Assembly: GCA_017998025.1 (NCBI GenBank)
Contig: JAGODW010000075.1
Location: 1 to 6,933, forward strand
DNA from: Spirochaetales bacterium
GTDB taxonomy: Bacteria; Spirochaetota; Spirochaetia; DTKZ01
Length of the DNA stretch: 6,933 bases
Direction: 5' to 3'
The position numbers were made by a program, and so were the translations under genes. A model generated the notes under the pieces. It saw only the letters and a list, made by a program, of their open reading frames with translations, was not told the origin of the DNA and searched no databases. Of the stretch, positions 1 through 6,140 are shown piece by piece; position 1 is the first letter of the stretch; each line of letters begins with the position of its first letter.

Positions 1-3
1 ACA

Positions 4-75
4 TGGGCGATGGCAGGTTTGAACTGCCGACTTCTACCGTGTGAAGGTAGCACTCTCCCGCTGAGTTAATCGCCC
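4..75 (-). tRNA. tRNA-Val (anticodon CAC)
   Basis: Read on the minus strand this folds into a full 72-nt cloverleaf. The 7-bp acceptor stem is GGGCGAT/ATCGCCC, the D stem ACTC/GAGT, and the anticodon stem CTACC/GGTAG with loop TTCACAC. The variable loop has 5 nt, and the T stem GGCAG/CTGCC closes loop TTCAAAC. The anticodon CAC (41-43) reads the valine codon GUG. The discriminator base is A at position 4. The bases that follow are not CCA, so the CCA tail must be added after transcription. It lies 3 nt downstream of tRNA-Gly and is probably co-transcribed with it. Its terminator, if any, lies outside the window. Confidence 0.96.
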
Positions 76-78
76 TTG

Positions 79-150
79 AGCGCCCGATGGGAGTCGAACC
101 CACGTCTTCAGCTTGGAAGGCTGAGGTAATAGCCGTTATACGACAGGCGC
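79..150 (-). tRNA. tRNA-Gly (anticodon TCC)
   Basis: The minus strand gives a 72-nt cloverleaf. The acceptor stem GCGCCTG/CGGGCGC contains one T-G wobble. The anticodon stem TCAGC/GCTGA encloses loop CTTCCAA, and the T arm has the canonical GGTTCGA-type sequence. The anticodon TCC (115-117) reads GGA and, by wobble, GGG glycine codons. The discriminator is T at position 79, as is usual for bacterial tRNA-Gly, and no CCA is encoded. It is the first gene of a tRNA pair, with only 3 nt (76-78) before tRNA-Val, so both are probably processed from one precursor. A good promoter lies just upstream. Confidence 0.96.
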
Positions 151-169
151 TTGGTTTGCTACTATTAGG

Positions 170-199
170 TATATATCAAAATTCCTGAGAGATTGTCAA
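170..199 (-). promoter_or_regulatory. Promoter of the tRNA-Gly/tRNA-Val pair
   Basis: On the minus strand a perfect TTGACA -35 box (194-199) is followed by an 18-bp spacer and a TATATA -10 box (170-175, 4/6 to consensus). The predicted start near 163 leaves a 5' leader of about 12 nt before tRNA-Gly, a typical length for a bacterial tRNA precursor. The -35 box overlaps almost exactly the -35 of the bpuR promoter on the other strand. This is motif reading only, with no transcript data. Confidence 0.65.
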
Positions 200-221
200 G
201 GTTTTGTTTTTCCGTTATAGT
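193..221 (+). promoter_or_regulatory. Promoter of the bpuR homologue
   Basis: TTGTCA (193-198, 5/6 to consensus), a 17-bp spacer and TATAGT (216-221, 5/6) form a near-ideal housekeeping-sigma promoter. The predicted start is about 226-229, giving a 5' untranslated leader of about 35 nt before the preferred start codon at 263. The spacer is T-rich (TTTTGTTTTT). Borrelia BpuR is known to bind its own mRNA and reduce its translation, so this leader is a candidate autoregulatory site. That role is an inference here. Confidence 0.65.
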
Positions 222-252
222 AAAAATCTCTTCAGATACTTCAATGAATGGT

Positions 253-257
253 AGGTG
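253..257 (+). promoter_or_regulatory. Shine-Dalgarno that selects the bpuR start at 263
   Basis: AGGTG at 253-257 matches the 3' half of the consensus AGGAGGTG and sits 5 nt before the ATG at 263. The upstream in-frame ATG at 248 has no purine-rich sequence ahead of it and would place this site inside the coding region. This favours 263 as the true start. Confidence 0.6.
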
Positions 258-262
258 TAAGT

Positions 263-565
263 ATGGGCATCCGGGGCGAACTATTCTCTTCACGGGTATA
301 TTCCCAGTCAGAAAAGCGAACGTATTTTTTCAATATTAAAGAAAATCGGAATGGTGATATTTTTCTCAACATTGTCGAAAGCAAAAAACACGGGGAAACA
401 GACTTCGAACGTCACCAAATTGTGGTATTCCGGGAAGATATAGACGCTTTTATGAAGGCCTTCCATCTTGCAGCAGACTTTATGAAACGTAATCGAGGCG
501 GAAACTCTTCCTATGAATCGCGCAAGGACCGTACTTCCTCAGAGCCTCACGGTGCTCAGGAGTAG
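263..565 (+). CDS. bpuR: PUR-domain nucleic-acid-binding protein (DUF3276, BpuR-like)
   Basis: A 100-residue protein resembling the bacterial PUR-domain family (PurA/DUF3276) of spirochaetes and Bacteroidetes. These small proteins bind single-stranded DNA, double-stranded DNA and RNA as dimers. In Borrelia, BpuR modulates operons for surface proteins and represses its own translation. Residues about 4-77 form the domain: [11 protein letters not shown], then [15 protein letters not shown], then a strand ending FLNIVESK, the FERHQIVVF strand, and a final helix [16 protein letters not shown]. The start at 263 is chosen for its Shine-Dalgarno; an in-frame ATG at 248 would add 5 residues. The last 28 residues form a polar, probably disordered tail that lies antisense to the rnhB 3' end. 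It has its own promoter, diverging from the tRNA pair. The family assignment rests on recognised sequence, and the exact regulatory targets are unknown. Confidence 0.88.
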   Translation: MGIRGELFSSRVYSQSEKRTYFFNIKENRNGDIFLNIVESKKHGETDFERHQIVVFREDIDAFMKAFHLAADFMKRNRGGNSSYESRKDRTSSEPHGAQE

Positions 566-1031
566 GGTAGCCTTTATGCCGGTGAAACCCGTACTGTGGG
601 TACGTATCCGAGAAAGCAATCATTAGATCATCCCGGTAAGTCTTTGCAAGGATTGAAGCCGCCATTATGGAAGGAACCTGAGCATCTCCCCGAACGAGGG
701 TCTCAGAGGGAATTGAAATCTCGGGAGCAAATAGACCATCTACCCATACTATTTCCGGCACAACAGTAAGTCCTTCCACTGCCCGCTTCATGGCCCGTAA
801 GGTTGCCTGGAGAATATTGATAGAGTCGATTTCTTCCGGAGAAGCTTCGCCGATACTCCAGTATGAAACAATCCGAATTTGTTCCGCAAGGTACCGTCTT
901 CGCTTTTCCGGTAATACCTTCGAATCTCGTAACTCCTGTACAGGAAAATCCTCGGGCAGAATAACTGCAGCAGCCACTACCGGACCGGCCAGGGGTCCTC
1001 GCCCCACTTCATCTACTCCACAGACAAGCAT
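480..1031 (-). CDS. rnhB: Ribonuclease HII
   Basis: RNase HII cleaves the RNA strand of RNA/DNA hybrids and starts removal of single ribonucleotides misincorporated in DNA. The 183 residues are slightly short for the family (about 190-210) but complete. [13 protein letters not shown] at the N-terminus supplies catalytic D7 and E8 and the GRG motif (10-12) that senses the RNA-DNA junction. D98 in the WVDG strand and D116 in RGDA complete the acidic active site. DSK (36-38), AASILAK (124-130) and the C-terminal KGYPTPEH and HRKSF motifs are also present. ATG 1031 must be the start, because the in-frame codons just upstream are TAG AGG and D7 is essential. An AGAGG directly abuts the ATG, too close for a normal ribosome-binding site. 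The gene converges on bpuR with an 86-bp overlap and diverges from the parvulin gene. Confidence 0.97.
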   Translation of the reverse strand: MLVCGVDEVGRGPLAGPVVAAAVILPEDFPVQELRDSKVLPEKRRRYLAEQIRIVSYWSIGEASPEEIDSINILQATLRAMKRAVEGLTVVPEIVWVDGLFAPEISIPSETLVRGDAQVPSIMAASILAKTYRDDLMIAFSDTYPQYGFHRHKGYPTPEHREALRKYGPCAIHRKSFRLDYVS

Positions 1032-1038
1032 CCTCTAG

Positions 1039-1067
1039 AGTATCCTGGATCAAGGAGTTGTTGACAA
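1039..1067 (-). promoter_or_regulatory. Candidate rnhB promoter
   Basis: On the minus strand, TTGTCA (1062-1067, 5/6), a 17-bp spacer and GATACT (1039-1044, 4/6) fit a housekeeping promoter. The predicted start falls at about 1032, immediately before the rnhB ATG at 1031, so the message would have almost no leader. It is supported by motif and spacing only. Confidence 0.35.
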
Positions 1068-1082
1068 GATCCCCCAGCAGAA

Positions 1083-1111
1083 TTGACATCCCCGGTCTTG
1101 CATGGTATCTT
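1083..1111 (+). promoter_or_regulatory. Candidate promoter of the parvulin/DUF115 operon
   Basis: TTGACA (1083-1088, perfect), a 17-bp spacer and TATCTT (1106-1111, 4/6) lie directly ahead of the ATG at 1119. The predicted start is about 1118, which would give a leaderless mRNA. A second TTGACA at 1061-1066 has only a poor -10 (TGACAT) at 17 bp. The evidence is motif spacing alone, and this choice is coupled to the choice of start codon. Confidence 0.33.
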
Positions 1112-1118
1112 TCACCGC

Positions 1119-2642
1119 ATGCCATCTACATCAAAAAAGAAAAATGACTCCATCAAAAATAGATCGGAAACGCAGACGCCTAAACAGCGCACGCCAAAAG
1201 CCCTCTATATTTTTAGTATTATTATCCTGGTGATTATCGTTGTAACTTTTGTCGGTGCACCAGTTGTAGGGAAACTCGAAGGGCCGGGACGAATCATATT
1301 CGGATACTATAAAGACAAACCTATCGAGTATGTACCAGGAAATTATTTCTCCCGGCAGAGGGATCTTCTGGCAGAGCAGTTGCGATCCCAGGGAGACCAA
1401 AACAGTTCCTTTGATGCACAGGTCTATCAGGTTTGGAGAGGGGCCTATGATCGTACTGTTTTTCATACAGCGCTGGTAAAAATGATGGAAGAAAGTGGTT
1501 TCTCTGTCTCAGAGAATCTGGTAGACGAGAGCCTTGCTTCGTATCCAGCCTTTATGGAAAACGGAGAGTTTTCAGTAAAGCGGTATCAACAAACTCCTGC
1601 ATCAGAACGGTATCTTATTCGTAAGTCTGTACGGGAAAGTCTTCTTTTCCAGGGATACTTGCAGGATCTCGGAACGATTCCGATTAGTACCCAGGAGATA
1701 CAATTCTTAAAAAATCTTGCTTCTCCTGAACGGAAGTTTAAATATGTTCAATTTCCCTTTTCTGAGTATCCGGAATCAGAGGTTCAGGCCTATGGTCAAA
1801 CCAATGCCGACAAATTTAAACGTGCACGCCTTTCTATTATCACAATCACCACAGGGAAAAAGGATGCAGAGAAGGTGTTTGAGCGTCTTCAAAAAGAGGA
1901 GCTCACGTTCGAAGATGCAGCACGTTCTTTTTCCAGAGATACTTTTGCAGAGAAGGGTGGTGAGATGGGCTGGCGGTATGCGTATGAATTGGACACCCTC
2001 ATCAAGAATACTGCCGATACCGCTAAAGTGCTCTCATTAAAAAAAGGAGAGATAGAAGGCCCTATTGAATCTTCTGAGGGATGGCTCCTTTTCCGATGCG
2101 AGGAAGAAGCTCTGAATCCAGATCTAAACGATCCTGAAGTAAAGAAAACCGTTCGATCCTATATGATGAGCTTTGAACGAGGAAAAATAGAAGATTATTT
2201 GCTTACTCAAGCAAAACAATTTAAGGAAGAAACAGCATCCTCATCCTTTGAGAGTCTTGCCCGTTCGAAGGGATTCTCTATCGGAGAAACTGACTACTTT
2301 CCCATCAACTATGGGAACTCGGTTTTTCTGAAACCTGTTTCTCAAACGAATAGCTCCCTGGCCGGGGCTGCCTTTCGGGAAAGCTTCTTTGTAACGGCTT
2401 TCTCTCTAAAAAAAGATGAAACTTCTGACCCGATTGTTTTGGGAGATTCAATTGTGGTGTTAAAAATGGTAGAAGAGAGAACGGTGGATGAAAAGGAACT
2501 TCAAATGTTGAATATTTATCTCCCCTATATCATTCAACAGTTTACAGAAGAGAATTTACAGCAATTCATTTTCACCTCTAAAGATTTTAAGGATGATTTT
2601 AATAGCGTATTCTTCAAGTACTTTATAAACACACAAGAATGA
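1119..2642 (+). CDS. Membrane-anchored parvulin-like (SurA/PpiD-type) periplasmic chaperone
   Basis: A 507-residue protein with a PpiD/SurA-like plan. A basic, Lys/Arg-rich N-terminus (1-27) precedes one transmembrane helix (about 28-47, LYIFSIIILVIIVVTFVGA). A SurA_N-like helical region follows (about 65-215). A parvulin-type rotamase domain (about 235-330) includes FEDAARSFSRD, GGEMGW, LKKGEIEGPIES and a final GWLLF strand. The C-terminal region is helical and unassigned. Positive charge before the helix predicts a cytoplasmic N-terminus with the rest outside the inner membrane. Such proteins assist folding of secreted and outer-membrane proteins. Both parvulin active-site histidines appear replaced (RARL instead of RARH; GWLLF instead of GYHII), so chaperoning without isomerase activity is likely. 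ATG 1119 is preferred to TTG 1083, which would add 12 residues and overlap the promoter, but neither start has a Shine-Dalgarno. The stop overlaps the DUF115 start. Confidence 0.82.
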   Translation: MPSTSKKKNDSIKNRSETQTPKQRTPKALYIFSIIILVIIVVTFVGAPVVGKLEGPGRIIFGYYKDKPIEYVPGNYFSRQRDLLAEQLRSQGDQNSSFDAQVYQVWRGAYDRTVFHTALVKMMEESGFSVSENLVDESLASYPAFMENGEFSVKRYQQTPASERYLIRKSVRESLLFQGYLQDLGTIPISTQEIQFLKNLASPERKFKYVQFPFSEYPESEVQAYGQTNADKFKRARLSIITITTGKKDAEKVFERLQKEELTFEDAARSFSRDTFAEKGGEMGWRYAYELDTLIKNTADTAKVLSLKKGEIEGPIESSEGWLLFRCEEEALNPDLNDPEVKKTVRSYMMSFERGKIEDYLLTQAKQFKEETASSSFESLARSKGFSIGETDYFPINYGNSVFLKPVSQTNSSLAGAAFRESFFVTAFSLKKDETSDPIVLGDSIVVLKMVEERTVDEKELQMLNIYLPYIIQQFTEENLQQFIFTSKDFKDDFNSVFFKYFINTQE

Positions 2643-4318
2643 CAGATCCTCTCCCCCGGCTGGTTCCCAGCGCGGGGGGATTAAATATCCTGTACCAGGA
2701 GAAATACCTTTATCACGAACTGAAACCTGAAACCCACGCCATACAACACGCAACAGGAGCAAATATACCAGAACAGACCCTGGTTCTAATACCTTCCCCC
2801 TTACTGGGATACGGATTAACAGAGATCCTGCATAAACTTCCGCATTCTTCCCATATTCTGTGCCTGGAGAAAGAAGAAAAACTGATGCGATTCACTCTGG
2901 AATATGTTCCAGGAGTTTTGTTGAAAGATCCACGGATTACATTTATCCGTACCGATTCAGCCGTTTCTCTTCTAACTTATCTCCAGACAAAATTGAATCT
3001 ACGTCGTTTCAGAAGAGTAATTCTCCTTACCCTAAATCGCGGGTATTTTATGCATCGTACCTTTTACGATCACGTATATACAACAATTTTGAAACAGCTT
3101 CAAACACTTCTACGGAATAGGATGACGGCCATTCAATTGGGAAGGCGATGGATGAAGAATCTATTCTGGAATTCTATTTTCCTGCCGAAAGCGTTACCCT
3201 TGACAGACCTTCGTATCGGGAAACCTCCCCTCGTTATAGGAGCGGGGGAATCGTTAGAGGAGAATCTATCCCTGGTGAAAGAACTTCGGAAGAATCTGTA
3301 CCTGATAGCAGTCGATACTGCACTTCCTGTGCTTTCTGCTTCAGGACTCGTGCCGGATCTTGTGGTTAGTGTGGATGCGCAGGCTACAAACCTGCAGGAC
3401 TTTATCGGATTCTCTTTTTGTGATATTCCCCTTGCAGCGGATTTAACTGTATTTCCCGGGATTCTCCGCAGGTGGACTGGCCCTCTCTATCTTTTTCTTT
3501 CTGAGTTTGAATCATTGCAGTGGTTTTCCGATTCTCTCACATGCTCTATTCTTCCTCCCCGTATTCCTCCCTTAGGATCGGTAGGAACCCTTGCATTATA
3601 CATTGCTTCAAAGTTTACATCGAAAGATCTCCCTATTTTCTGTACCGGGATCGATTTCTATTATCGTCCGGGGAAACCTCATGCAAGGGGAGCCTACTCG
3701 CAGCAGTTTATTCTTTCCCGTCAGGGGCGTATCTCAAATCCGTTATGGATAGAAGACTGTTATAAAAAAGCAAAAGTAGCAGACTGCCTGGCAACAGGAG
3801 AAAAAGTTTCTGTAGATACCATTCTCGTTACCTACAAAGACCTTGCCCGGGATATCTGTGAAAAGGATCCTAGAATATATTCTATTGGAAAGAAAGGATT
3901 GGCTTTTGGAGCCTCCCCTCTATCGGGAATAGAAGAGCTCACGAGATTGATTTCTCAGGTCAACTATAATCTAATCGAGTATATGAGGGAAAAAGACCTG
4001 GCACAGGAGGTCCCGCTGCTATCCAGGGCATCCTGGAATCGAGATACAGTTATACAGTTCCTTTCACAAAACCGATCCCTCTTAGAAAGTTTCTACAGAA
4101 AGGCAAAGAGTATCCTGAAAGATCCTTCTTCTATAGATTCTCGCATCGTAGACATACAGGAGGATATAGAAAAGATAGATTATATCCTGTTGGATTTTCC
4201 CGATTCCCTTTCTGAGAAGACAGCGTATTCTTTCCTTGCCCGTGCTGCTGCCAGCGCCTGGGATTATGTGCAGTACCTGGAAAAGATCCTGAGCTGTATC
4301 AATTCTCCTCTGTTTTAA
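2639..4318 (+). CDS. DUF115/Maf-like (MptE-like) protein, putative sugar transferase
   Basis: A 559-residue protein of the MAF_flag10/DUF115 family. Members include Maf proteins, needed for flagellin glycosylation with nonulosonic acids in several bacteria, and archaeal MptE, a 6-hydroxymethylpterin diphosphokinase. Residues about 45-130 resemble the Maf N-terminal Rossmann-like region ([18 protein letters not shown], then LCLEKEE). The core domain (about 195-360) shows [12 protein letters not shown] (199-210), AVDTALPVL (224-232), [11 protein letters not shown] (238-248), GSVGT (313-317) and [15 protein letters not shown] (337-351). The tail (about 430-559) is helical. No signal peptide or membrane segment is visible, so it should be cytoplasmic. 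Its ATG overlaps the upstream TGA (ATGA) and has no good Shine-Dalgarno, pointing to translational coupling with the parvulin gene. Its 3' end overlaps lepA by 20 bp. The substrate cannot be told from sequence; glycosylation of flagellin or another envelope protein is an inference. Confidence 0.85.
   Translation: MTDPLPRLVPSAGGLNILYQEKYLYHELKPETHAIQHATGANIPEQTLVLIPSPLLGYGLTEILHKLPHSSHILCLEKEEKLMRFTLEYVPGVLLKDPRITFIRTDSAVSLLTYLQTKLNLRRFRRVILLTLNRGYFMHRTFYDHVYTTILKQLQTLLRNRMTAIQLGRRWMKNLFWNSIFLPKALPLTDLRIGKPPLVIGAGESLEENLSLVKELRKNLYLIAVDTALPVLSASGLVPDLVVSVDAQATNLQDFIGFSFCDIPLAADLTVFPGILRRWTGPLYLFLSEFESLQWFSDSLTCSILPPRIPPLGSVGTLALYIASKFTSKDLPIFCTGIDFYYRPGKPHARGAYSQQFILSRQGRISNPLWIEDCYKKAKVADCLATGEKVSVDTILVTYKDLARDICEKDPRIYSIGKKGLAFGASPLSGIEELTRLISQVNYNLIEYMREKDLAQEVPLLSRASWNRDTVIQFLSQNRSLLESFYRKAKSILKDPSSIDSRIVDIQEDIEKIDYILLDFPDSLSEKTAYSFLARAAASAWDYVQYLEKILSCINSPLF
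2652..2680 (+). other. Strong GC-rich hairpin at the start of the DUF115 gene
   Basis: The inner stem GCTGG (2659-2663) pairs with CCAGC (2667-2671) around loop TTC. After a one-base bulge (G2672), CCCCCG (2653-2658) pairs with CGGGGG (2673-2678), with a further T2652 pairing possible. This gives about 11-12 mostly G-C pairs, starting 13 nt after the ATG at 2639. No T-run follows on either strand (TTAAAT on the plus strand), so it is not a standard intrinsic terminator. It could limit translation or mark an mRNA processing site. The structure is seen directly; the role is inferred. Confidence 0.6.
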
Positions 4319-6098
4319 GGACCGCAAGAAAAGCACTCTGGGGAAGTTCGACATTTCCTACCATTTTCATCCGTTTCTTTCCTTCCTTCTGTTTCTCTAA
4401 TAGTTTTCGTTTTCGGGTAATATCTCCCCCATAACACTTAGCTGTTACATCCTTGCGAACCGGTGAAATGGTTTCGCGGGCGATGATCTGCCCTCCTATG
4501 GCTCCCTGAATCGGTATTTTAAACTGATGCCGGGGGATCTCCGCCATTAACCGCTTGCAGATAATACGCGCCCTGCTCTGTGCACTGGGTCGATACACAA
4601 GCTGCGACAAAGCATCTACGGGTTTGCCGTTGACAAGAATATCGAGTCGAACAAGGTCGGTTTTTCTGTACCCAATCAGTTCGTAGTCGAACGAAGCGTA
4701 TCCTCTGCTTATCGACTTCAACTTATCATAGAAATCGAACAGCACCTCTGCGAGGGGCATCTCATACGTTATTTCTATCCGCTTTTGATCCAGATAATGG
4801 AGAGATTTTTGTACACCCCTTTTATCTAAGCAGAGAGTCATAATCGATCCCAGGTATTCTGTGGGGGTAATGATAGCAGCTTTTATGTACGGTTCCTCTG
4901 CGTACTCTATCCGGGTAGGATCGGGGTACTCAACAGGATTGTCTATCTCGAGTATTTCTCCGCTGTGAAGGGTAATCCGGTACCGAACAGAAGGGGCCGT
5001 TAGGACGATTGAAAGGCCGAACTCTCGTTCTATCCTTTCCTGAACTACTTCCAGATGTAACAAACCAAGGAAGCCGCATCTGAAACCATATCCCAGGGCA
5101 ACGGAAGAATCCTTTTCAAAAGACAGTGCGGCATCGTTTAATTTTAACTTTTCTAGAGCCTGAGACAATTCTTCATAATCGTTGGTATCTACCGGGTAGA
5201 TGGAGGAAAAAACCATTGGCTTTGCTTCCCGAAAACCGGGTAATGGATCCTGGCACGGTGATGAAGCATCTGTCACCGTATCCCCTACCCGTACATCCCT
5301 TACCGTTTTTATTCCTGCTAGAAGGTATCCAACCTCTCCTGTTTCAAGGCAGGCCTTTTTTTGCAGGTTTAGCTTAAATATCCCTGTTTCCTCGACTTTA
5401 TACGTTCCCAGCGTGGAGACCAGCAAAATATCATCTCCCGGACTTACCTTGCCATCGAAAATCCGTACATGTACTACCACACCCCGGAAAGGATCGTAGT
5501 GGGAATCAAAAATTAAGGCACGTAAGGGCCCGTTCCTGTTTCCTTTCGGGGGAGGGATACGCTCTATAATAGCTTCCAGGAGTGCATCCATTCCTTGACC
5601 CGTTTTTGCAGAAACCTGTAAGGCACCTTCCGGATCTAATCCCAGATCTTGTTCTATCTGATGTTTTACTCCCTCGATATCGGCTGCGGGTAAATCGATC
5701 TTGTTGATTACTGGTATAATTTCAAGATTATGTTCAAGGGCCATATACATATTGGAGAGCGTTTGAGCTTCGACTCCCTGCGTGGCATCAATCAACAGAA
5801 TAGCTCCTTCGCAGGCAGAAACAGCGCGGGATACTTCGTACGAAAAGTCGACATGCCCGGGGGTATCTACTAAATTTAAAAGGTACTCTTCCCCGTTTCG
5901 TGTATACGACAGGGTCACAGCCTGTGATTTTATGGTTATTCCTCGTTCCCGTTCAATCTCCATAGAATCCATTATCTGATCTTTAAATAATCGATCTTCT
6001 ACCAGATGAGCTCGCTGAATAAATCGATCGGCCAGGGTGGATTTTCCGTGATCAATATGCGCAATAATACAGAAATTTCTGATAAATTTTGTTTCCAT
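4299..6098 (-). CDS. lepA: Elongation factor 4 (LepA), translational GTPase
   Basis: EF4/LepA is a ribosome-associated GTPase linked to back-translocation, stalled ribosomes and 30S assembly. The 599-residue length is normal. GTPase motifs are intact: G1 AHIDHGKS (13-20), G2 RGIT (52-55), G3 DTPGH (78-82, with catalytic H82), G4 NKID (132-135) and G5 SAK (163-165). Domain II follows (about 185-270), then the EF-G-like domains III and V. The LepA-specific C-terminal domain is marked by [13 protein letters not shown] and [21 protein letters not shown] 6098 fits the family start exactly ([18 protein letters not shown]), but no Shine-Dalgarno precedes it; a -10-like TATAGT lies 12 nt away. It is 42 nt downstream of the histidine kinase gene on the same strand and may also be read from that transcript. 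Its last 20 bp overlap the convergent DUF115 gene. Confidence 0.99.
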   Translation of the reverse strand: METKFIRNFCIIAHIDHGKSTLADRFIQRAHLVEDRLFKDQIMDSMEIERERGITIKSQAVTLSYTRNGEEYLLNLVDTPGHVDFSYEVSRAVSACEGAILLIDATQGVEAQTLSNMYMALEHNLEIIPVINKIDLPAADIEGVKHQIEQDLGLDPEGALQVSAKTGQGMDALLEAIIERIPPPKGNRNGPLRALIFDSHYDPFRGVVVHVRIFDGKVSPGDDILLVSTLGTYKVEETGIFKLNLQKKACLETGEVGYLLAGIKTVRDVRVGDTVTDASSPCQDPLPGFREAKPMVFSSIYPVDTNDYEELSQALEKLKLNDAALSFEKDSSVALGYGFRCGFLGLLHLEVVQERIEREFGLSIVLTAPSVRYRITLHSGEILEIDNPVEYPDPTRIEYAEEPYIKAAIITPTEYLGSIMTLCLDKRGVQKSLHYLDQKRIEITYEMPLAEVLFDFYDKLKSISRGYASFDYELIGYRKTDLVRLDILVNGKPVDALSQLVYRPSAQSRARIICKRLMAEIPRHQFKIPIQGAIGGQIIARETISPVRKDVTAKCYGGDITRKRKLLEKQKEGKKRMKMVGNVELPQSAFLAVLKTEEN

Positions 6099-6110
6099 AT
6101 TTGTGGAGAT

Positions 6111-6139
6111 ACTATACCGAATGTAGGCACCTTCTGCAA
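6111..6139 (-). promoter_or_regulatory. Candidate lepA promoter
   Basis: On the minus strand, TTGCAG (6134-6139, 3/6), a 17-bp spacer and TATAGT (6111-6116, 5/6) lie in the gap between the kinase stop and lepA. The start would fall near 6104, leaving a leader of about 6 nt. The -10 is good and the -35 weak. Read-through from the kinase gene is the alternative. Confidence 0.33.
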
Positions 6140-6140
6140 T

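Noticed and set aside
248..262. Upstream in-frame ATG at 248 as the bpuR start
   Set aside because: No Shine-Dalgarno precedes it, and the only good one (253-257) serves the ATG at 263, which also fits the family N-terminus better.
588..606. Small inverted repeat CGTAC/GTACG within rnhB as a possible terminator for bpuR
   Set aside because: The stem is only about 5 bp, no T-run follows, and it lies in codons needed for RNase HII.
790..1038. Plus-strand open frame of 82 codons
   Set aside because: It lies antisense within rnhB, has no recognisable domain, and its composition is explained by the rnhB codons.
1083..1118. TTG at 1083 as the parvulin start, adding 12 residues
   Set aside because: It is a rare start codon with a weak upstream purine stretch. 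The added residues precede the basic segment expected just before the membrane helix, and the stretch coincides with a TTGACA promoter box. It remains possible.
4082..4354. Minus-strand open frame of 90 codons across the DUF115/lepA junction
   Set aside because: It is a shadow of two well-supported genes, with no domain and no ribosome-binding site.
5126..5499. Two overlapping plus-strand open frames inside lepA
   Set aside because: They lie opposite a strongly conserved GTPase gene and have Pro/Arg-rich, antisense-like composition.
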